NCBI GenBank assembly: GCA_021014945.1
Contig: MU266661.1
Location: forward strand, 1-25,127
Length of the DNA stretch: 25,127 bases
Direction of reading: 5' to 3'
DNA from: Leucogyrophana mollusca
Lineage: Eukaryota; Basidiomycota; Agaricomycetes; Boletales
Under the pieces are notes generated by a model. The model worked only from the letters and a program-made list of their open reading frames with translations. It ran no database searches and was not told the origin of the DNA. Of this stretch, positions 1 through 8,952 are shown one piece after another; positions within the stretch are counted from its first letter, which is position 1; the number at the start of each line of letters is the position of its first letter. The position numbers and the translations under genes are program-made.

Positions 1-345
1 CCAGGCCATAAGTTGCGTCAGTGGGCAGGTTGTTTGCTTGGGGCGTGTTTAATTTGGTTCCGTTGGGTCATGAATGGATGGATGGATCATCGGATAGATG
101 GTTGGATGGTTGAGGTGAGTGTCGCTTGAGCGCAGGTTGACAGCTTGGAGCATTTGGCAGCGCTTGTGTGGTTGGACAAAGGTCTTCAAGCGGAGCTTCA
201 AACATGTTGTTCTAGCCACGTCGCAGGTAATACAGTCCACCACATTCATTGAGCCACGCCATCCGGAATGCCATTGCGCTCCCAACCTCCAGCAACCCAC
301 TTCAAGGCGGCACCAGTCATCAGACTGTCATGAGAAGTTATCATA
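1..345 (+). repeat. Left terminal inverted repeat (345 bp)
   Basis: Bases 1-345 match the reverse complement of 24786-25127 at every position except a 3-base insertion (TAA, 228-230) in this copy. The repeat starts CCAGGCCATAAG and stops abruptly after TTATCATA, beyond which the two sides share nothing. Near bases 71-115 it contains an ATGG-rich tetranucleotide stretch. The 345-bp unit has no inverted repeat of its own, which argues against it being an independent small transposon present twice. Its ends do not match the terminal bases I know for hAT, CACTA, piggyBac or Polinton elements. It probably serves as the end recognised for excision or replication of the whole element. Confidence 0.97.
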
Positions 346-369
346 GGGTACATCCCAGGTACAGTGTTT

Positions 370-475
370 GTGAGTAGTTTATTTGTTTGTGGGCCCTTAT
401 CTTTTGCTCTCTGCTTCACAGATTGCGAGATACAAAAAAGCTCGAAGGGCGGAAATTAGAGCACAGCGGAAAAGG
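370..475 (+). other. Possible intron (370-421) and short basic exon (422-474)
   Basis: Just inside the left TIR a GTGAGT donor at 370 and a CTGCTTCACAG acceptor ending at 421 delimit a 52-base intron-like segment. The following 53 bases read in one frame as a lysine/arginine-rich peptide (IARYKKARRAEIRAQRK) up to a GTAGGC donor-like site at 475. This could be an exon of a transcript that starts in the TIR and reads inward. I found no start codon or convincing continuation, so it is recorded only as a splice-like signal. Confidence 0.2.
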
Positions 476-480
476 TAGGC

Positions 481-767
481 ACTTGCCGTACTTGCAGCTT
501 GACTCACTTGCCGGTTGGGCCAGTCTTAGCGTATCTTAGTATAATTGCCAGTGTTGTATTTACTTATTTATGTACTTGGTCAATACTTGGTTACATTTTT
601 TACTTGAAGCAATTTTGTGACACCAGACGAGATCTACGCTTAGCTGCCTTGATGAGACTTAATTAACTTAGCCTACTTGTACTTACAGAAAAACAAGTAA
701 AATAAGACAGGTTACATAAGCAGAGTGTAGTTTTCCTGATGTTCACTTCACAAGTTTTCGTGACTTG
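481..767. promoter_or_regulatory. Left subterminal cluster of ACTTG motifs
   Basis: Eight ACTTG pentamers start at 481, 490, 506, 574, 585, 602, 675 and 763, and two reverse copies (CAAGT) at 694 and 751. That is ten copies in 287 bases, where a random sequence would give about one or fewer. No equivalent cluster lies inside the right TIR (24159-24785). Subterminal repeats of this kind are typical binding sites for a transposase or replication protein, but the one-sided placement also fits a promoter region or a replication origin. No gene is called in this stretch. Confidence 0.5.
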
Positions 768-896
768 CGCTGTAAGTACGCTTTTCTCGCACTTCAAATT
801 TTCACCTGGGACCCCCGCAATCGCCTTCCTATCATGTACTTCGAGCCGAGGACGACACTGTAAACCATCACCTCACATGCAGACACGAGGCTGACG

Positions 897-951
897 GTAA
901 GTGATTTTATCTCATTTCGCGACACGTTTCACTGAGGTTGTGTTATACTAG
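897..951 (+). other. Probable 5'-UTR intron upstream of the 1063 gene
   Basis: A GTAAGT donor at 897 and an ATACTAG acceptor ending at 951 define a 55-base intron, the usual size in this element. No useful reading frame precedes it, so it most likely lies in the 5' untranslated region of the gene whose ATG is at 1063. Confidence 0.45.
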
Positions 952-1062
952 GTATTCCCCCACGTGGGCGTCCGCCTTTGCATTCACCTTACCATCACGT
1001 CATCCAGTGTGTCTTTGAATATCCACTACCATCCAAACTCATAGTCATCGCCGATTGCAAAT

Positions 1063-2365
1063 ATGGGGTCACCCCGTCCTGGTAACCCGATGTCACCTAA
1101 TCCCCTTGTTCGCGAACGCTCAAAAGCAGAGTCGATCGGTGCGGGCGTGAAATCCCCCGCGCGTGTCGCTGTCGTAGTGAAGCTTCGTACCGGAGTGGCG
1201 ATAACGCCGAAGAAAGCTACGGGTGTCACACCTAAGAAAATAGCTCCAGTGCTGGCGAGGAACACCAAGGCGAGTTCTCGTGAGAGGGGCATATTCTCTC
1301 CTGTCCGTACCAACGCATTATCACCTGTCCACGACATAGGCCCAGATGTAGGAAACGTATCGGGTAAGCTACACCTTGTAATGCAGTTCGTTTGAACGTT
1401 CCAAAGGACGATGAATTTCTAGGGGCCCATATGAAGAACCAGGCATGTAGGCGTGCACCAGTGGACGAGAACACGCGACCAGGTCACTCCTTGTCACCTG
1501 CCAGGCAAACCGAGTCAATATCGGCGCATACGGTGGTTGGGGGTCGATTCTGCAATTAAATGGAGTGTCGGTTCAATTGTTGGGCGGTGGGAATGCCAAA
1601 ACAGTGTCACACTTGGCATCATCTGCCTCTCGTACAGCATTAGCTATTTCCCATTCTTGCGCTGCGTCAACTGTGTCCCAAGCGGCCTCGGCGAACAAGC
1701 AGAAGTTTCGGTATGAGGCGGACAATGGAAATGACGAGGGAGACGACACAACAGACTCGCTGTCGTCGCCTGACTTACCCATGCCGAGAAGTGGCTCTGC
1801 TCGTTGCGATTGCAATGTGGATGATGCCCAGTATGGGCGTGTAGAGTATGAATGCGATACTGCATTTCACGTCACATGGGTAGTAAAAGGAGGGCGAAGA
1901 GACCGGAAACAAACCTGAATGTGATCAAGATATACGTGATGTGGTCTATCCTGTTATGGTGTACGTCGTCCAACTCTTCATCTGTGGCTAACATGAACAG
2001 AGTTCTGCGAGATAGCGTTGGCGGACGTGGGGAACAAGTATATAGAGCATTGCATGGTGAGTTCATTGTACATCAACATCATGGACGTTGCTGTCTAACC
2101 TGACTGATGTTTAGCATGTCCTTCCGGAACCGTGTTCTATGTGAACGCACGGAATGCCAGGGCATCCGGTGGATTGAACCCAGCAAGCGCTAACGACACC
2201 TCGAGCGTGATAGGCGTGAAGCCCTCAAAGAGGCGGCGTGATGTGCATTGGTTGAAGGCAGACGCAATGCGTAATTACCATGCCATGGCTAACGAGGTCC
2301 TTTCAGCGTCAATGCCTGGCACAAGTCAGCCGCCGCAATGTGAGTTCGAGCCGATTACCAAGTGA
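1063..2365 (+). CDS. Multi-exon gene for a basic Ser/Pro-rich hypothetical protein
   Basis: I do not recognise the product. The first exon (ATG at 1063 to 1363) encodes a basic, Ser/Pro-rich stretch containing the repeated motif TPKK (ITPKKATG, VTPKKIAP), followed by a GTAAGC donor at 1364. A second block from 1462 (after ACCAG) continues the Ser/Pro-rich style in phase. A third block ends at 1830 with an acidic run (DNGNDEGDDTTDSLSS). It then joins in phase through introns 1831-1883 (53 bases), 1941-2000 (60 bases, CTAAC branch site) and 2057-2114 (58 bases, GTGAGT donor) to a last exon ending TGA at 2365. The last exon is again basic (KPSKRRRDVHWLKADAM). The junction between the second and third blocks (1535-1605) is unresolved. 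Disordered basic and acidic tracts suggest a nuclear or DNA-associated protein, but this is inference. Confidence 0.4.
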
Positions 2366-2514
2366 CCAGTAGGTCATGAACCACGTCCCCATTACTTGTA
2401 CCTAGTCCCGAAATGCCTCTATACGCAAGTTGCTCTACTCGAATCATGTCTCGTTTATTTCAATGACAACTATGATACTATCTGTAAGAATTTATTCAAT
2501 ACAGACGTATATGA

Positions 2515-3063
2515 TCACGGCTCCTCTAATAACTGAAAGGCGAGAAGAAGACCATGGAGTTCTGCGAGAGACATCGTCTCTCCAAACTCTCGAATTAAGA
2601 ATTTGTTTCGAAGTGGATAGCACCAACTAGCTGCAACCTTCAGGTACTTTCCACGAGTAAGTCCGGTTTTGACAAAGTCGTCCTGATAGTGTTCAAGGTT
2701 CGGCACCGCTGACTGCAGGAATTCGAGAACATCTGCGTCAACTGACTTATCATGCTCAGGTCGGGGCGGAGCAGGGGTTATGGTGTATTCAGAATGGTCG
2801 TGTGCAGAAGACCTGTTAGCCTGCATTGAAGGGCCGATTAGAGAAGATATCAAATCATGATTATCATAGATGATGACTGCATACCCTGACGAGATGGTGT
2901 TCCTGTGGACGTGAAGGGCCCCGAGTGTGCATTGACGCCTACAGTAAGAGATCTAGTGAAGGTATATCATAAATAGTGGAGAAACCTACCATATATTCCA
3001 AGTGAGCTTTGATAATTGTTTTTGTGTCAGAGTTGGACAGTTGGAGGCACTCCCCGCTGATAT
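2515..3063 (-). CDS. Spliced gene with C-terminal helical (SAM-like?) domain, 5' end unresolved
   Basis: Three minus-strand exons fit in phase: 3063-2990, 2938-2885 and 2820-2515. The introns are 2939-2989 (51 bases, GTAGGT donor, GTAG acceptor) and 2821-2884 (64 bases, GTATGC donor, CTAAT branch site, GCAG acceptor). The last exon ends with a compact helical domain of about 70 residues: VLEFLQSAVPNLEHYQDDF, then GLTRGKYLKVAASW, and near the end SLAELHGLLLAFQLLEEP. This pattern resembles small SAM-like domains that are expanded in uncharacterised agaricomycete proteins. That comparison is from memory, not from a search. An AG at 3064-3066 precedes the first exon listed, so at least one more upstream exon is expected. 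The gene converges on the 1063-2365 gene and diverges from the F-box gene at 3854. Confidence 0.5.
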
Positions 3064-3853
3064 CTAATCAAGTCACCTGATCCGATAACGGTGAGATCAT
3101 CATCGATCAGACTCGCAGGACAATTATATTTATCATTGACTGAATTTCACAATACACGTAATATACAACAGCCGTATCGGGCACCCCCTGGACCCGGTCC
3201 GACGCTCTCTCTATCCCCTCTTCTCGCGAAATTTCTCCCTCCCCGAAACCCTCGGCGTGTGCATTAGCGAGTCACAATCTTGAAGCCCATCGGATAACAA
3301 AAACAAGAGTAACAGTAACGTAATGGTCACCACGGTCATGTCCGAGTCCTACATAGTTTCGCTCATGTATTGGAGTTAGGGTAACCTTCCCTTCATTCTA
3401 CCACTAACAATTCCCTTTCCACGTGTCACTGTCCTAGCGTAGTTTTCGCTCTAAAAATTCAGCACTTTTTAGAGTGAAAACTACGCAAGCACAGTCGCTT
3501 ACATCAAGTGATTCCGTTTGCGGCGTCGACAGTATTTCCGGCAAAGAAGCCGTTTACCAACGCATACCGACGATTTTCAATGGCGTCCGTCATGGTGAAA
3601 ACAGACTGACCTAAACAACACTAAGCACAGAAAGGAACGTGTTCCCTTTATGTCCTCTAACTGAAACCCTTACCTGCGGGCCTCAGCAACAGTTCCGTGT
3701 TCCGTAGCTTCATCCGCTGCACTCATATATTCTACAAATGTACGGATATAGATCGAGAGGGCCCCCGGGCCGGCGCAACACACCATACACATATATGACC
3801 CCGATATAAGTTATAGTTCTCTCAAGTACATTGATAGTCAATCCTAAATACGA
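3064..3853. other. Divergent intergenic region (790 bp)
   Basis: This stretch separates the minus-strand gene ending at 2515 from the plus-strand F-box gene. It should hold both promoters and the missing first exon of the minus-strand gene. The only strong structure is the inverted repeat at 3437-3486. AT-rich TATAT tracts at about 3789-3812 lie some 40-65 bases upstream of the F-box ATG. I see no other gene here. Confidence 0.5.
3437..3486. repeat. Inverted repeat, 21-bp arms, 8-base loop
   Basis: The left arm 3437-3457 (GCGTAGTTTTCGCTCTAAAAA) pairs with the right arm 3466-3486 with a single mismatch (G versus A opposite C in the middle). The loop TTCAGCAC spans 3458-3465. It lies in the middle of a divergent intergenic region. 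It is too long and too perfect for chance, and could be an operator, a cruciform-forming origin or a fold-back remnant. Confidence 0.85.
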
Positions 3854-4768
3854 ATGGACTCCATTCGATCAAACTTAGCTGCCCTCAATGTCGACGTTCT
3901 GGATGAAATATTGCAATACCTGACATTTGAAGAGCTGCAGAAATTTGCCTCTCTATGTCGATTGCACCGGACGTGGATGAAAGATCACATCAACCATCGG
4001 AAGCTCGTCAATGATGCGGGGGTAATAGGCGACGCAGTCAGTTTCAACAATCTACTTCGAGATACTTCCTCAGTTGTAGCAGGGGATATTGCTCGGGACT
4101 TGTTCTATCCTCCTCCACTTCACTTGCGTCCTGCAGACCACATCCAAATGCACGTAACTGCCTCACAATACGGCATCGTACAATCCCACCTCGCACTGTC
4201 AGGTTTCAGGATCGACGCCGCTAAACCAGAGAAAAATCCGCTTTCCAGCTCATCCATCGACTCTGTCTTCATCGCGCTGAAAGCAAACAAGCGAATCACC
4301 ATCTTTGTGTCTACCCAAGACGTCGCATCCAGAACCGTGTTCGAGATGCCTACCACGTTACACATGAATTGGCTATCAGCAGACGTATATTTTTCGGCAT
4401 ACCCCAACCTTCTACGCAACCATAGAGGGCTTACCAAATCTCTCGCAATGCGAGACGGACGCTTGGTTGCTGGGGTTATGAGAGAGATCTTGTACAGAGC
4501 GGAATGCGGTGACTCCATCGAAACATCCCCTCAAGTATGGGACAGCCCGGGAATGCCGAAGCATACGTGCACCAGCAGTCCAGACTGTTTGCACTGCGTT
4601 AGACACACAGATGACAGTAATTGTCTCTGGGTCCATTTAGATAACGACCGCGACGTACCGGAAGACTTCCGTGCCATGGAGGATCCAGTTATCATGTGGA
4701 CCATAGGAGGCGACGGGTGTAATTACGAACCAGGGACCGGCAGCGGAGGAATGTTAACTGTACTGTAA
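3854..4768 (+). CDS. F-box protein, agaricomycete type
   Basis: A single-exon ORF of 304 residues starts with ATG at 3854. Residues about 12-41 form an F-box: hydrophobic spacing in NVDVLDEILQYLTFEELQKF followed by a CR..R.W ending (SLCRLHRTW). F-boxes bind Skp1 and bring substrates to SCF ubiquitin ligases. The middle part, with motifs SVFIALKANKRI, TTLHMNWLSADVYFSAYP and NHRGLT, looks like the C-terminal region of the large agaricomycete F-box families that lack WD40 or LRR repeats. A Cys/His cluster (CTSSPDCLHCVRHTDD) near residue 240 could bind metal. The protein is uninterrupted and slightly shorter than many relatives. The gene is probably captured host cargo, or an element-borne factor that alters host protein turnover. 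The F-box call is firm and the target is unknown. Confidence 0.8.
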   Translation: MDSIRSNLAALNVDVLDEILQYLTFEELQKFASLCRLHRTWMKDHINHRKLVNDAGVIGDAVSFNNLLRDTSSVVAGDIARDLFYPPPLHLRPADHIQMHVTASQYGIVQSHLALSGFRIDAAKPEKNPLSSSSIDSVFIALKANKRITIFVSTQDVASRTVFEMPTTLHMNWLSADVYFSAYPNLLRNHRGLTKSLAMRDGRLVAGVMREILYRAECGDSIETSPQVWDSPGMPKHTCTSSPDCLHCVRHTDDSNCLWVHLDNDRDVPEDFRAMEDPVIMWTIGGDGCNYEPGTGSGGMLTVL

Positions 4769-4897
4769 TTATCGCGACGATTTCGGTTATTGGGTTTTGC
4801 GTGCGAATTGATGACCTATTAGGAGTAAATCATGGTCAGACCCCAATTATTATAATATAGGTGTCAGGTCAACGGCGATACGAGTATCCGAGACAAC

Positions 4898-5002
4898 ATG
4901 GAGACCACAACGAATATCATCGCGTACGTTGATAACGTTCAGCATCCCGGTATCGTGACCATCCGACAGTATCCAACGCAACTGCAAGGATATACTCAAT
5001 AG
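4898..5002 (+). CDS. Small ORF, 34 residues, hypothetical
   Basis: ATG at 4898 opens a 34-residue frame (begins METTTNIIAYVDNVQ) that stops at TAG 5000-5002, 17 bases before the ATG of the next ORF. It has plausible amino-acid composition and could be a first exon of the gene continuing at 5020, but I see no clear donor site. No function can be suggested. Confidence 0.25.
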   Translation: METTTNIIAYVDNVQHPGIVTIRQYPTQLQGYTQ

Positions 5003-5019
5003 AAGCACGCACCCTGATC

Positions 5020-5307
5020 ATGAACGGGGGTCCCGGAGAATTCGCAAGCGTATGGGTCAACGCTACAAGGGGACCCACTATTCGCTGTTACTGGATTGTG
5101 TACGACCGCAGCTGGTCTTCGCGAGTGTGCGATGCACCTTATATGTGTTTGCGGTTATCTGCGGACGGGTCATATTTTATGCCCGTTAATGACGATGACA
5201 TTGTCACCATTCGTAGAGCTTGGATCGGTGGGCATGTCGTTCATCATCCGTTTTTCAGCGACTCACGGGATCGAACCCTATACCATGTCTCCGGGAAAAC
5301 CGCGTAG
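5020..5307 (+). CDS. Hypothetical protein, 95 residues
   Basis: A 95-residue ORF with an ATG start, rich in aromatic and beta-strand-like segments (TIRCYWIVYDRSW, APYMCLRLSADGSYF, DDIVTIRRAWIGGH). Its end overlaps the next ORF (5285) by 23 bases in another frame. The polypyrimidine-AG at about 5245-5261 could be a splice acceptor that would alter the C-terminus. The product is not recognised, and the tight overlapping arrangement is more compact than typical fungal chromosomal genes. Confidence 0.35.
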   Translation: MNGGPGEFASVWVNATRGPTIRCYWIVYDRSWSSRVCDAPYMCLRLSADGSYFMPVNDDDIVTIRRAWIGGHVVHHPFFSDSRDRTLYHVSGKTA

Positions 5308-5470
5308 AAGGCGTCGACATAGATTGAAGTGCGGATTAAAAGCTTCAGTGTCATGTGTATATCGTCCTCTGAATCGCGGAAAGGACCATTGCGCCGGTAT
5401 AGAGTTACGACTTAGACAGGTATCGGTTAGGGAAATCATTAAAGAGACCTATACGCGCGTCGATATTTGA
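5285..5470 (+). CDS. Small very basic protein, 61 residues
   Basis: ATG at 5285 starts a 61-residue frame. Its N-terminus is extremely basic (MSPGKPRRRRRHRLKCG), and it carries a possible amphipathic C-terminal helix (VREIIKETYTRVDI). The composition suggests nucleic-acid binding or a nuclear localisation signal. It overlaps the 5020-5307 ORF, so one of the two may be wrong, or both may be exons of one gene. No family is recognised. Confidence 0.3.
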   Translation: MSPGKPRRRRRHRLKCGLKASVSCVYRPLNRGKDHCAGIELRLRQVSVREIIKETYTRVDI

Positions 5471-5877
5471 ACAGAACATAGATTTTTTCAAACCTGCCTG
5501 GGGTGGAATGTAGCGGTGAGCAAGACAAGCGAGAGAAATTGTAAAGGATATGTGAACAATACCCACAGGAACGGTACATTAGACGAGTTCATTATTAGCG
5601 TGCAGGCGTTTGGAATCCAGTGCATCTCTATTTCGTCTATCAACGAGATAGAGGAGATCGAGGAGCACGGGAGTCCAATAGAACGCAGTAGACTGGAATG
5701 AGCAGTAAGAAATGCTCGCCTATGCTTTAATTCGTTGGTTTATATACTTATGATTAGCCCCGGACCGATAGAACTCTTGCACGGGATTCTTAACCTCGAG
5801 TGTCAACGCCGAGGCTTTCAAAACGATGATAGGGTTACGTCGTGCAACGAACGGACTCTAAAAGCCAAGGAAAGCGG

Positions 5878-6276
5878 TCAATTCCTTTCGATGTCAAACG
5901 TCAGATAGTAGCTCATAACGAGCAACATACAGATATTGCACATCAACGCCTCGAATATTACACAACACACAGCACAAGATCCGACGCTGATTGATTGACA
6001 TCGAGCCATCACGATCGTGTTATGCATAGCTTCTTTCAAGGAGTGACTTCCTCGAAAGAAAGCTTGCATATACAGGACCTGTAAAGGTGTTATAGGGACA
6101 TAAAGAGCGTACTGCGAGGAAGGTCGGAATGCTTGACCCTTAATAGATAGATGCTGCCGTGTGTGAACTGATGGGTTGCGAACGCCGAGGATTTCGACGG
6201 GATAAACAGAAGGTGGGGAATCACTCGGGAAGGCGCGAGACATTCGTCGATTGTCTATAAGCGGAAGCGCACGCAT
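5878..6276 (-). CDS. Hypothetical membrane protein, 132 residues
   Basis: A minus-strand ORF with ATG at 6276 and stop at 5878. The N-terminal 95 residues are mixed and Pro/Ser-containing. Near residues 98-128 a long hydrophobic, cysteine-rich segment (CAVCCVIFEALMCNICMLLV) could cross a membrane once, leaving a very short tail ending FDIERN. An A/T-rich TATATATAAA tract lies about 10 bases upstream of the ATG, which is too close for a standard TATA box unless translation starts at the methionine at residue 12. The function is unknown. Confidence 0.4.
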   Translation of the reverse strand: MRALPLIDNRRMSRAFPSDSPPSVYPVEILGVRNPSVHTRQHLSIKGQAFRPSSQYALYVPITPLQVLYMQAFFRGSHSLKEAMHNTIVMARCQSISVGSCAVCCVIFEALMCNICMLLVMSYYLTFDIERN

Positions 6277-6518
6277 CTCAATTTTTATATATATTAGATA
6301 TACGGAACCTGATAAGTGACCCCAGCCGGACCGTTATAGCCCTTATATTACAGTAGGTAGCGCTATTTCCAGTTCCTCATTCTCAAATGGGATTGTTGAG
6401 GACCCCGCATACAATAGTGCATCACATTGTCGAGGGACGGAGAAGAAACCGAGCCGGGTCCAAGCTACCTCGTACGATGTATAGCGTTATAAATACATAG
6501 AGACATATGACGATGATG

Positions 6519-7633
6519 TTAGATGGTAATGTCCCCCATGTCCTGGGAAACGAGCAAGCCGGTGTCCTCCGCTGCTTGGAAATCCGAGCTGTGTAGTAAT
6601 GAAATAGCTTCCATCTCTAGCTGCACTCGACTGTTCCACGTTCCATTCTCTTTGGTCCGGTAGCGTGTAATCTTGGCCTCCAAGAGTACGAGATCACGTG
6701 TCTTTAAATCTGAACAAACAGTGAGACATGACGATGTAGTTCATTCGCTCTCTTAAAAGCACATGTTTAGTCAGTGCATATTTCACAATACGATGCCATT
6801 CATCATATTCCTTTATGATCAACCCATTCCCGATGTTGTATTCAAGAAAAGGGTTGATGGCGAATGGCACTACGTCGTCCTCAAGGATTACTTTCTACCC
6901 ACTCTGAATTCGTGGATGTCTATCTTAGTACATCCACACACAAACGCGGCAGGGAGGTGCGAGAGGGGATAATAGACGGCTCCTCGCAAGTGATACATCA
7001 GGTTCACTTACTGGATGATACATTCGGTATGTACTGCAGTAGTTAGTGAGTGACGGTATTAACATAGGTATAGCTGGAACAGCCCCCCCTCAGTCACTTT
7101 ACGGTCGCGTGCACACGGTTTGAACCGAGACTAGAAGAGGGAACCGTCGTAGGATTCCTGTGAGTTCTATTTTATGATGCGGCATTTGATATAATCAAAT
7201 ACTACACAATAGACCAAGTGGGTGTCATGTTCCTACTGGGTCGATACAGGCGCTGAGGGCAGCAGTGACTTCGTAATTATTGATTACTGGTTCGAGTTAT
7301 AGGCGTGCACATCAGTGGTAGTTTGACGATAAGTAGTTGAGGTCGCTAAGGTTGGCTACAGCACCATCTTTCATCTTCATCTATCGTTGTTCCCTTATGC
7401 TGTACAGCTCCTTTGACAGTGTCATATTGGCGCATGTAATGCACTTACTTTAACCAGGTCCGTTCGACGCAACCAACGTCCGTAATTGTGATGGGTACAA
7501 TTAAGGGTAGAGTCTCGCGCATGCGTATACATACATAAGTGCAACTGCCAACATTATCGTATTCGTCTGCGTTGAACGGCGGAAAGTATAGCCGTTGCTG
7601 AGCGCCGTGGTGTCTGACGGGACCACCATCCAT
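6519..7633 (-). CDS. Multi-exon hypothetical gene, middle exons unresolved
   Basis: The first exon 7633-7449 starts with ATG (MDGGPVRHHGAQQRLYF) and ends at a GTAAGT donor. Towards the 3' end four exons join in phase: 7157-7103, 7033-7012, 6894-6763 and 6701-6519. The introns are 7034-7102 (CTAAC branch site, CTGCAG acceptor), 6895-7011 (GTAAGT donor, TACTAAG branch site) and 6702-6762 (GTGCTT donor, AAG acceptor). The joined C-terminus contains PFAINPFLEYNIGNG, KEYDEWHRIVKYALTKH and DLVLLEAKITRYR, ending at TAA 6519. The DLVLLEA block with alternating hydrophobic residues suggests a beta-rich (possibly OB-like) fold, which is inference only. Exons between 7448 and 7158 could not be joined without stops, so the gene may be damaged or my splice choice wrong. 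A plus-strand ORF at 6763-6972 is the mirror of one exon. Confidence 0.4.
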
Positions 7634-7635
7634 TA

Positions 7636-7654
7636 GTAGACCATGTAGGTCTAC
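7636..7654. promoter_or_regulatory. 7-bp-arm palindrome between divergent genes
   Basis: GTAGACC (7636-7642) and GGTCTAC (7648-7654) form a perfect inverted repeat around a 5-base spacer. It lies 3 bases upstream of the minus-strand ATG at 7633 and about 60 bases before the plus-strand gene at 7.7 kb. It could bind a dimeric regulator shared by the divergent pair. Confidence 0.3.
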
Positions 7655-7711
7655 GGAGTATAGTTAGTCAGGCTGAGACGGAAAGAATCTCATTACCAGT
7701 AGGCATGAATT

Positions 7712-8952
7712 CATGTGTTGCCCACATACGTCGTAGTGGATGAACGGGAATTCACGGCTGATGAAAATAATGGTGACCACATTGTGCACTATAAATCGCT
7801 GTTTAGGAATGATTCGCGCGAGTATCCGGCTCCAGCTTTCATCCGGTACTCGATTACTGCCGCAACAAATGTAAGGTCATTGCAACATCTACTGTTTAGG
7901 TATTCACATTGACTGTGAAGTAGACAGCTCGGTCGGCCTGCAATAAACGCTTTAGCTTGTGTAGTTTTTCCTGATATGATCGACGCACCTATTACACGCA
8001 ACCAGTATCGCTGGCCGATTATCTTCGCCCAAAGAGTGGAATGCTAGGTGTCCCATTCCCAAGTTTGTGATCCGCTAACCGAGGATATATTGTACAAGAT
8101 CAGGAGTCGATATAGAGTCCCGGTCGTGCCCATCCTCAAATTGAAGCGAGCTCTCTCGAACAGCATAGTTTCTAGGAGCCCAACGATGGCCGTTGAAGTC
8201 GTGTCATTTGGATCGTTTGGCACATATGGTAGACGTACGAAGTCACGCTCGGAGGAGTTGATGAAGAATGCGGTAAAGGTGGTTGCTATTGGGAGGGCCA
8301 TAGGTTGTTCCGGTATTTATAAGCCTTTTTACAGTATGTCCTATACAGCAGGCGGATCGACTCGCGATTCACCGCGTTTGCGACATGCGGTGTGACGAAT
8401 GGAGGTTTTGGTTCGATGCTCCTCAGAGGGGTTTATCAAACCGAGGGACTACATTAGTTTATATACAGAATATGACGCGGGGTACAACTTGCGTGGTATT
8501 ATGCAACGTACTGTTAACATACATGCATCGCCGCCGAGCGAATATCAGGCTTGGTCTGTACGAGATGGGGTTCTTCGCTATACCACTCGCTGTCGACATC
8601 GGGTATATCACCCCGACTTCGTAAACGCGTTCAGATCGACCTCTGTAGCCAAGCGCACACGCAAGTGGTTATACAAGGGACTGGCGTTAAATCCGGAACG
8701 AGAACACATTATACAAACCATTGATGCAGCCTTCGGTGAGTCTTCGTTTGTTGCGGTTGCCTGGTGCCAATGCATGTTATAAGATGGCTTGTGTCCGTCT
8801 ACGGAATTCGATAGCTTGCGTGGGGTTCTTGTATGCGCACGATTGTAGGCAGTGCTAAAGCCACTCCGGTCAGCTTATATCCTTTCAATCCAGAGGTGCT
8901 GTACTCACTCATAGCAGATTATTCGCATTACCTCTTTCTACCATATATGTAG
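7712..8952 (+). CDS. Multi-exon hypothetical gene
   Basis: A chain of plus-strand blocks joins in phase: about 7712-7870, 7924-7960, 8006-8066, 8116-8272, 8335-8389, 8427-8735 and 8849-8952. The donors at 7871 (GTAAGG), 8273 (GTAAAG) and 8736 (GTGAGT) and the acceptors TTTTTACAG (8334) and TTGTAG (8848) look good. The 37-base intron at 8390-8426 is shorter than usual, and an alternative reading starts with ATG at 8399. The longest exon encodes a basic region (SVAKRTRKWLYKGLALNP) leading into EHIIQTIDAAFG, and the last exon ends with an aromatic tail (IADYSHYLFLPYM). The 5' start is unclear because no good ATG precedes the first block. I do not recognise the product. It is transcribed divergently from the 7633 gene. 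Confidence 0.4.

Noticed and set aside
49..346. Open frames across the left TIR (both strands) and their mirror images in the right TIR
   Set aside because: They lack convincing starts and simply mirror one another. The 3-base indel keeps the frame, but composition is not protein-like.
1026..1337. Minus-strand 103-codon ORF opposite the 1063 exon
   Set aside because: Shadow of the plus-strand basic exon, which has an ATG, a leader intron and a donor site.
5516..5701. 61-codon plus-strand frame with an acidic IEEIEEHG segment
   Set aside because: It has only a GTG start and no in-frame methionine, and no acceptor-donor chain ties it to a neighbour.
6763..6972. Plus-strand 69-codon ORF
   Set aside because: It mirrors the minus-strand exon 6763-6894, which joins neighbouring exons with good splice signals.
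7789..8001. Minus-strand frame with a Walker A-like GASIISGKTT
   Set aside because: No Walker B or other nucleotide-binding motif follows, a TAG separates it from the upstream frame, and the plus strand of this stretch fits a spliced gene.
8044..8301. Minus-strand ATG ORF of 85 codons
   Set aside because: It overlaps plus-strand exons that join in phase to the well-supported 8427-8735 exon.
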